NCBI GenBank assembly: GCA_944470555.2
Contig: OX104134.1
Location: 68,380,678-68,444,677 of the forward strand
Direction of reading: 5' to 3'
Length of the DNA: 64,000 bases
Source of the DNA: Heterobilharzia americana
Taxonomy: Eukaryota > Platyhelminthes > Trematoda > Strigeidida > Schistosomatidae
This document shows, in pieces, positions 57,481-64,000 of this stretch. Under the pieces are notes generated by a model. It saw nothing but the letters and a program-made list of their open reading frames with translations. It was not told the origin of the DNA and ran no database searches. Both the position numbers and the translations under genes were made by a program. Position 1 is the first letter of the stretch. Each line of letters opens with the position of its first letter.

Positions 57481-58794
57481 ATGGCCAACTTTTTGAACCT
57501 TTTTAACGGAACTAATAATGGTAACAATCCTAACGTAATGTTGACAGGGAAGAATAATCTAAACTTCAAACGAATGTATTAGTCAATTATTATAATTGCC
57601 TAACAGATGGCGAATTCTTTCTACATAACTATGATAGAGAGCACCAGTTTGATTTTTGATCAAGTGTACACGAAAGAAAATTTACATTTTTTTCTCCATT
57701 CGATTGATTGACAGAAATCTAAGCACTTAAAATTTTTCTATTTCTAAATTAAGAATTCTAATTATTTTTCTTGGATGATAATTATTATCAGTATGAAGAA
57801 GCGAAGTTAGAAGTATAGGAAACCGTTGTCAAAATGTGGATAACTGTAGAAAAAAATAAGCTTTTTGATTTTTTTCACCTTAATTTGTTTAAATAAAGCA
57901 TTGACGGAGGATGGAGCTAAGAATCGAATATACAAAAGCAAGCACTCAGCCAAAACGTGGAATAAAAGTACTCTGAGAACATGTGCTTCAGCACATTTAG
58001 TCTGGAATAAAGCATATATTATTGTTACTGTTATCGAATTTTTATTAGATGACTGATTGGATTGAAATGTAAGTAATGATACTGAATGCGCTCAGTACCT
58101 ATGACAACGGTTTAGGGACGCAAAACGTTTCACTCACCGCCAAGTATCATGCAAAATTATAATGGGAAAACAAGTAACTTTTTCTAATTTATCCAACAAG
58201 ACACAAATCCATCTAATGAGTTTTCCACCGTCACATACTAGTATAAATCTGCGTATGAAACGTGAAGACTTCTTTCGATGAATATCTATCTAGACTTCAA
58301 TTATCCAAAAAGCATATTTACATTTATAGAGTACTACTGAAATTAGAATTTCACTGATTAACGAATATGTTAATCAGACTAAACATTTTTATCAAATATT
58401 GTAGAAAAATGATAATCGATTAGTTACAGCCATCTTGAAAAGCTATCTCAAATTGAATTCGCTTAACATGAAGATTTTTCATTGCCTCTGTAGAGATATC
58501 GATTATTCGTGTAAGATAATAAGATTGTTAAAAGAATCCATTTAAAACTATCTGTATGCTATTTGGTGGTTATAATGCATTTAAAAAGTAGCATTGATTC
58601 TTGCTTGATATTTGATTGAATCATTTCCATGACAGTTTTATGTACACCATTGAAGACGACAGTCTTACTGCTCATGTATAATCAAGGTACATTTTGAAAA
58701 TTCCATTTTATTTATGATTTCAGTATCTAATTCATACATCGTTTTCGGTTTATTTCTTTTCTGTTTCTACTCTGACGCATACACACTTAATCAG

Positions 58795-58989
58795 GCATGG
58801 TCTGATCAGTGTAGTTCAAAACAGCATCAGAATTTACAAACATTGATTTTATGCAATCTAATGGATCACTTTTTAGCTACAGATATCATCAATGATGGAT
58901 CATTATGCGTTGGACCCAATGGAAATATTCAGTATATTCCAGCTAATTTAATCTACTTTTCTGCTCGTATTGTTGACAAATTATGGCAG
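58795..58989 (+). CDS. WDFY3: WDFY3-like middle region, exon o
   Basis: Encodes HQNLQTLILCNLMDHFLATD then IQYIPANLIYFSARIVDKLW Q. The family equivalent is QTYILDSVMDHLLAADVLL with VNNVFYFTQRVVDKLWQ. The start after AATCAG (58791-58794) is chosen because it keeps phase 0 with exon n and follows a pyrimidine-rich tract. 65 codons, donor GTATTT. Confidence 0.92.
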
Positions 58990-61806
58990 GTATTTTAAAA
59001 AGTTGCTTATTTTCATATCATTTATCTCATGGGTTTTGGCGTGTTGAATTTTAGTATATTTAAGTGTTCACCTTTTCGCAGTATAATGCTTGTCATTATT
59101 TTATTGGGTAACGTTGATATTTCCCAACCCAAATTAGATTGGTTTGAAAATACTGGTTCGTGATTGCTTGTGAGCTAAAATGAGTGCTCATATTTGCTAG
59201 GTATAATTTCGGTGTGATGGACACTGCTCATACACGTTATAATTTCGACGAAACAGTTCAAAATTACGTCTAAATAATAACAGATTTTTTCTGAAGACGA
59301 ATACATGTAGATGTTGATTACTGATGACGATGCAAGCTTACTGTAATGTGACAGACAAAATGATATTAAGGTGTAAGCAATGAAGAAGATGACGTTCTAT
59401 TCCAAAAGGTATAATTTATTGTTTTATCCCCTTTACTATTACTTTCAGCACATTTTTCCTGATTTTTCACTTACCCTTAGACGACAGCATGTCAAAACTG
59501 AAATTGAAAAAAAGACATCATTGAATGATACTGGGGGAAGTGTGGTGTAATACTACTTATACTTTTGAGATATATGCTTGTAGAAGCTTAATAGCGTGAA
59601 CTGGAGAGTCTTAGGGGGTAGGCAAATAAAGAACCTTGAGCCACAATTTGTCAAGATTATCTTTTGGTGAATGGCATCTAATGATCATCCTTTTAAGTCT
59701 GTCTAATTTTGCCCGGGGTCTAACAATAAGATTCTTGTTATTAGGTTATTTTGAAGAATGTCAGCTGTGTAAAAGAATTCTACCTATTAGTCTAGACAAT
59801 GCTTCTACAGGTTGCTGATTATTAAAGGCTCTATATTATTAGGAATATTCATGGTGTTGTGAATACTCTGTAGTTTTGAAAACACTTACCACAGTCTTAG
59901 TTATACTTAGATACGTTCGTTTGTCTTGAGGTAATGAGTATTTTATTTATCCAGATGGTGTTCGATAGCAGGTAGGATTATAATAATTATACGATCCTAC
60001 CTATTATACAGCCAAATCAGTCAATGAGGTTGTGAACCTTATTCGGCTGAGATGGCTTGGACATGTACTGCTCATGCCGAGCCATCGCCTACCTCGATGT
60101 GAAGTGCTAGAGGAAGTTGGATTAGGTTGGCAGACGGTTCAGGTTGACCAGAACAAGACATGGTATCAGTCGGTGAAGTCCCTGACCGTTGATCCGAGCC
60201 TTGTGGAGAGATATAGATTACATGGCTGGGGACCCTGAGACAAAAGGAGTCAGTAGTTGAGGACTCTGGTGACGTGGGTGGAAATCGGTTACAATGGCGC
60301 AGATGTATTCACTCTTGGACGTCTTCTAAAGTTTGAGTATTTGTTCTAACCTCTATCTTCAAATTGCCTATTTTCCTGCACTACTTTGTCTGCTATGATA
60401 TCGCTCTTATGCTGTCCACATGTTTTTTGTGTACTACTGTGTAGTGTGGCAACTTGACCTGATTCACTTGTATGCAAGGTTCCATATTGATTTTATCTGT
60501 CTGTCTAATAGACAACAAGAAACTCATCATCATTCAGGTCGTCATTTATTTCAATGTAATGCAGTTCAACAACTGCATACAAATAAATCTATTATAATAT
60601 GAGCTACAGGTCTTATGTTGAATATGTATGGCTTTGCCACACTATTCAGTCGTCAAGATCAATTTAGATGAAGTGCGTTTAAACGTATGACCCGGAGATT
60701 GTTGCACTTGTACATCCAAATCATTGAGTAACTGCCCTACCAAATACTTCATCGATCTATAATCATGATACGCCTTTATATAATTTGTTGGTATATGTAT
60801 AGTGTCTAACTTGTTTGATCACTGGTAATCTATAACTTATATTAGTTCACTAGACTTTCATAAAATGTCAACTCTTCAAAACAAAAAAGTATTAATCCCA
60901 CTATTAATTGGATTATATAGTGTAGAAATACATTTCAAATATACTATCCATACGTACTTTGAAGAACTTTTGTCAGTATTGTGCTAACTTGAATTGTGTT
61001 CTTGTCGTCATAGATCGGAACCCAATGTGCAGTGCGTTGCTAGCCTGAATTGTCCATCATGTGATCATTACTAGCGTGTTTCTCTTGATTATTTAGTTAT
61101 TTGTAACTTTCAGGGTATATGTTTTGATTTTGTTTTTCCAACAATCTCTCAAGTACCATCCAAAATGTTGAAAAAGTTCACTGCAAATTGGTCAACTGTT
61201 ATTTTGACTATGAAAACAGATTACAGTTATGGAGTGATTCAATTAATAATTAGGATGTCGCGGTTTACAAGGTAATTATTATGGATTGAATCATTACTGT
61301 ATCTTCACAGAAAACATCAGACACTAGTCAGTTCCGATTACTTTTACCATTCTGTTTAGTATGGTTCTTGATGTTACTGTGCTAAAAAATGTAGTCCACC
61401 AATCTACTGTTTCGACGGAGATTCATCTTACTTAATTTTGCGAAATGCATATTCTAGTAGTTATCAAGAGTAATATTTTCTACTCTATTTTAGTGAACGA
61501 TTTTATAGTATTTCAAATGAATGAGTGATGAGTTAATAGAAAATCTTATCGAAAGCTGATATCACAGTATAGTGCAGGATGATGCTATGACATTCGAAGG
61601 CGTGTATGATATGTTCATGTGTTATCGGTGTTGAAAATCGTTATTGGTTTAACTGACTTGTACCAACGGTGAGTCTGAAGTAGAGTGACAAAATATCTCC
61701 GGATTTTATTTCACTTCCCATTAAAATGTCAGTATTTGTCACTTTTTACAAGTACTTATTTTAAAATTTATCTACCTCTACACTGATTTTGTTATAATTT
61801 TTACAG
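58990..61806 (+). other. Intron between exons o and p
   Basis: 2.8 kb containing the RTE-like family B fragment at 59990-60570; otherwise AT-rich. A candidate acceptor near 61114 is not needed because exons o and p join directly in phase. Confidence 0.8.
59990..60570 (+). mobile_element. RTE-like family B, 3' fragment
   Basis: Open stretch of about 68 codons reading LIRLRWLGHVLLMPSHRLPR and DQNKTWYQSVKSL, the C-terminal signature of this family. A 3' UTR with GTAGTGTGGCAACTTGACC follows. Confidence 0.8.
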
Positions 61807-62356
61807 GGTTGCTTTAGTAAAGAAGTTAATCGTGTAGTAAATTTTCTAATTCACCTTATCACCCATTGGCCAGATCAGTCGACCACTAGTACTTTCACTA
61901 CTGCTACAACAAATAATTTGTCATCAAGTAAATTAGATAATTTAGTTAATAGTAATACTTCGACTACTACTACTACTGTTAATAATAATAATAATAATAA
62001 TAGCAGCAACAATTTATTGGCAAGCAAATTTACAATTCATTCATTATATCGTAGTTTAAATCGTACTATACTTTATCAACTTTCTCGTCCAATTCTAACA
62101 AAAATGGATCAAATACAAACACTAAACTTATTGAATCGTTTAAACAATACATTGATAACATGCAGTTCAAATAATAACAGAAGATCAATAGATGGATTGA
62201 ATACAAATGTTGGTGGTTGTCTTGAAATTGACCAACTGCTTCTTCGTCACACTCAACATCATCATCATCATGATCAAATACCAATGATATTTGATCCAAT
62301 TAATGAAGATCCTGAATTTCCAGCATGTCTAGTTCACTTATTAATTCAACTGATTC
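61807..62356 (+). CDS. WDFY3: WDFY3-like middle region, exon p
   Basis: Starts GCFSKEVNRVVNFLIHLITH (family: GMFNKESKLLIDFIIQLIAQ). An Asn/Ser/Thr-rich insertion follows, including seven consecutive Asn, then LYRSLNRTILYQLSRP (family: VYHCLNRTILYQFSRA), a His-rich stretch, and EDPEFPACLVHLLIQLI. The frame meets a stop at 62359-62361; homology resumes downstream in another frame, so the exon probably ends at 62356 before GTTAAA. Confidence 0.87.
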
Positions 62357-62538
62357 GTTAAATGAACCCAATAGAAATGGTGCCTATAATATGACTGATA
62401 CTTCGATTACAATAACAAATAAATCGACGACATTAAGTAAAATATCTTCAATAACCTCAGCTACCGTGTGTGCTATTAAATCTGATATACAGGATGAAAA
62501 TTATGGTGATGATAATGACAGTTTGAATGATATTTCAG

Positions 62539-62924
62539 TCGAATCATCTGTGAATTATTACTATCACACAACATTTGGATTTGATGAATTAGATGGTAAT
62601 ATTGACGATGGAACATTAGCCTCATCAGTGGCAGTTACAATGACAACACACCAGCAAACAACAACATCATTATCACAGCAACAAGGAGTAACAACTAATC
62701 AAATCACTAAAGTTATTACAAGCGAGTCAACAGCCAATGATGGTACAAACTTACCTTCTGATTATTTATCTTCAAATCTAACAGATCTACAGCATGGAGA
62801 GGAAAAAGAAATATACGAAGGCGATGAACAGTTTAATTTCAGAAGTGACGATTGTGATTATGCTGGAGAAATTGTTGCAGCTGCTTTAAAGCTATGGTCT
62901 CAATGTTATTTGGCCAAGAAAACT
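62539..62924 (+). CDS. WDFY3: WDFY3-like middle region, exon q (start uncertain)
   Basis: Encodes a mostly acidic, Ser/Thr/Gln-rich linker and ends GEIVAAALKLWSQCYLAKKT, matching the family segment IEEAALKCWQNHLAHEKK. The frame differs from exon p, so an intron of length 3n+2 is required. Acceptor TATTTCAG at 62538 gives a 182-base intron and CCTCAG at 62460 gives a 104-base intron; both keep phase. The end at 62924 has a GTACGT donor in phase 0. BEACH, WD40 and FYVE exons of this copy would lie beyond base 64000. Confidence 0.8.
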
Positions 62925-63049
62925 GTACGTTCAACCTTCTTTAAACCATATATTGTATTATCTAGTTTGGTTTCGCCTAATATATTCCTATCTTATTCTA
63001 GGATGCTGTTTCACGTTTATAGCTAAGTAGCTTATTTAAATGATAAACC

Positions 63050-63540
63050 TTGTGATGACTAGTTAGTAACTTTTCCTGGTCGAGCTTCCCAACCGATAGC
63101 CGCTACCCTGACGTGATTGCCGGGCTGGCATATCACGACTACCTGACGAGATACACTTTCTGGGAAACCTGTTCTCTAAGGTCCTATCACGCCAAAAAGG
63201 TAACAGTTACCGTTTTAGTGTAGATTACTACGTTTTGATGGGGATCCTAGGGCGAAGTTGTATTGCAGGCGGCATGGAATATGACAGCATTAAGGTATCT
63301 CCAGCGGATGACCATCTGTACCATGCCGATGCTATATTCCTTTCCATGGATAGTTGGAAAAGATTGGTACTCAAACGATGTCACTTTTTCCTGCTCTGTA
63401 GTCTTTCGGTACCGATGGTGTATTTTTTCTTGTCCAGTGTTTAAACAACCTAGTCTTAAAAAAATAATCCTCAAAAGGCTGTCTAAGGCAGACCTCAAGC
63501 TCCGTAGTCACATAAATCTCTTTCAGCTACTGAACATGTG
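63050..63540. repeat. Unclassified block, probable repeat
   Basis: Base composition differs from surrounding intron. Open frames exist on both strands (63235-63444 +, 63247-63498 -), but none shows a motif I recognise. It directly precedes a retroelement fragment, so it may be part of a mobile element. Confidence 0.4.
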
Positions 63541-63544
63541 AACA

Positions 63545-64000
63545 CATATGCGTACGAATTACTTGGGGGATTGCATCAGCTCAAAAGGGCTGATTGTTCA
63601 CGAAGTCGTAGCTTGGGTGCAGAAAATCCGTTTGAAAATCGCCAACTTGCGCCATTTTTGTCACCAGCAAGAAATTCGATTGTCTATTTACTGACACAGG
63701 TATAGTGCGCTGTCCTGTCTTATGGCCGTGAAGCCTGGCCGTTGCAAGTTGAAGATATCAACAGATTACAAGTTTTCAAACCCCAGTGTCTTTACAGCAC
63801 TGCTCGCTTATGGTGGTATCGCTCTTCTAGGAATGTTGAGATGAGGCGAAGGGTAGTATGCTAGGATACAAAGTCAATAGCTGAAGTTGTAAAGCCTCAG
63901 CGACTGTGGTGGCTTGGAGATGTGTTGTTCATGTTGAGCGGTCGCCTACCTCGACGTTCGATGTTGATCAAAATAAGACTGTGTCGCCTGAAGGCTCAAG
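63545..64000 (+). mobile_element. RTE-like family B fragment, cut by the window end
   Basis: Landmarks in order: ATCGCCAACTTGCGCCATTT (ANLRH), GCGCTGTCCTGTCTTATGGC (SVLLYG), GTGAAGCCTGGCCGTTGCAA (CETWPLQ), GTTTTCAAACCCCAGTGTCT, and TGTGGTGGCTTGGAGATGTG (RWLG-V). Stops are present; decayed. Confidence 0.75.

Larger units (their letters stand above)
53155..58794 (+). other. Intron between exons n and o
   Basis: 5.6 kb with two (AT)n tracts, two hammerhead-bearing SINE relics, a Penelope-like family B fragment (54070-54700), and a family A copy interrupted by a SINE (56630-57480). 57480-58790 is AT-rich with nothing recognised. Confidence 0.8.
62925..64000 (+). other. Next intron of the WDFY3-like gene, to the window end
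   Basis: Contains an unclassified block of higher GC content (63050-63540) and an RTE-like family B fragment (63545-64000). No further WDFY3 exon is seen. Confidence 0.7.

Noticed and set aside
61115..61275. Candidate exon after TTTCAG near 61114
   Set aside because: No conserved sequence, and exons o and p are contiguous in the family protein and in phase.
62066..62299. Open frame on the minus strand opposite exon p
   Set aside because: Shadow of a repeat-rich exon; the + strand has clear homology.
1..64000. CRISPR arrays, bacterial operons, phage or virus genes
   Set aside because: None seen. All repeats are eukaryotic transposons, SINEs or microsatellites, and genes are intron-rich.

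Overview
This window is animal genomic DNA, almost certainly from a blood fluke (Schistosoma or a close relative). It is AT-rich, has very long introns mixed with tiny ones, and carries a typical schistosome repeat set: RTE-like non-LTR retrotransposons, Penelope-like elements with GIY-YIG endonucleases, and tRNA-derived SINEs carrying relics of hammerhead ribozymes. The species cannot be fixed from sequence alone. Family assignments rest on recognising protein motifs from memory; no search was run.

The only host gene sequence belongs to the WDFY3/Alfy/Blue cheese family, very large BEACH-WD40-FYVE scaffold proteins of selective autophagy. It appears in two pieces, both on the + strand. The 3' end (last WD40 blades, complete FYVE finger, stop codon) lies at 5223-8227. 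The middle of a WDFY3 protein, upstream of the BEACH domain, lies downstream at 16472-62924 in 17 exons. These exons join in phase without an in-frame stop, giving about 1,360-1,390 codons. A run of exactly 500 Ns (14919-15418) separates the pieces. The carboxy end therefore precedes the middle of the protein. Either there are two tandem WDFY3 genes, or two contigs of one gene were joined in the wrong order.

Layout: 1-3757, two RTE-like retrotransposon copies head to tail; 3758-5222, WDFY3 intron; 5223-8227, the last two WDFY3 exons with a repeat-rich intron; 8228-11000, intergenic; about 11000-14480, a decayed but nearly complete copy of a second RTE-like family on the minus strand, then an inverted + strand fragment of the same family running into the gap; 15419-16471, flank; 16472-62924, WDFY3 middle exons in introns of up to 8 kb; 62925-64000, the next intron, holding an unclassified block and another retroelement fragment.

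The introns hold Penelope-like copies (17.7, 36.2-37.3, 43.3-44.4, 47.4-49.5, 54.1-54.7 and 56.6-57.5 kb), RTE-like fragments (18.6, 20.8, 29.3, 34.1, 46.8+49.5, 60.0 and 63.5 kb), SINEs (22.0, 41.2, 53.6, 54.9 and 56.8 kb) and six (AT)n tracts. Some insertions are nested: a Penelope-like element splits an RTE-like copy at 46.8-49.7 kb, and a SINE sits inside a Penelope-like element at 56.8 kb. No bacterial-type operon, CRISPR array, rRNA or functional tRNA gene is present. The strongest lead is the inverted order of the WDFY3 pieces, followed by the ribozyme-bearing SINE relics.
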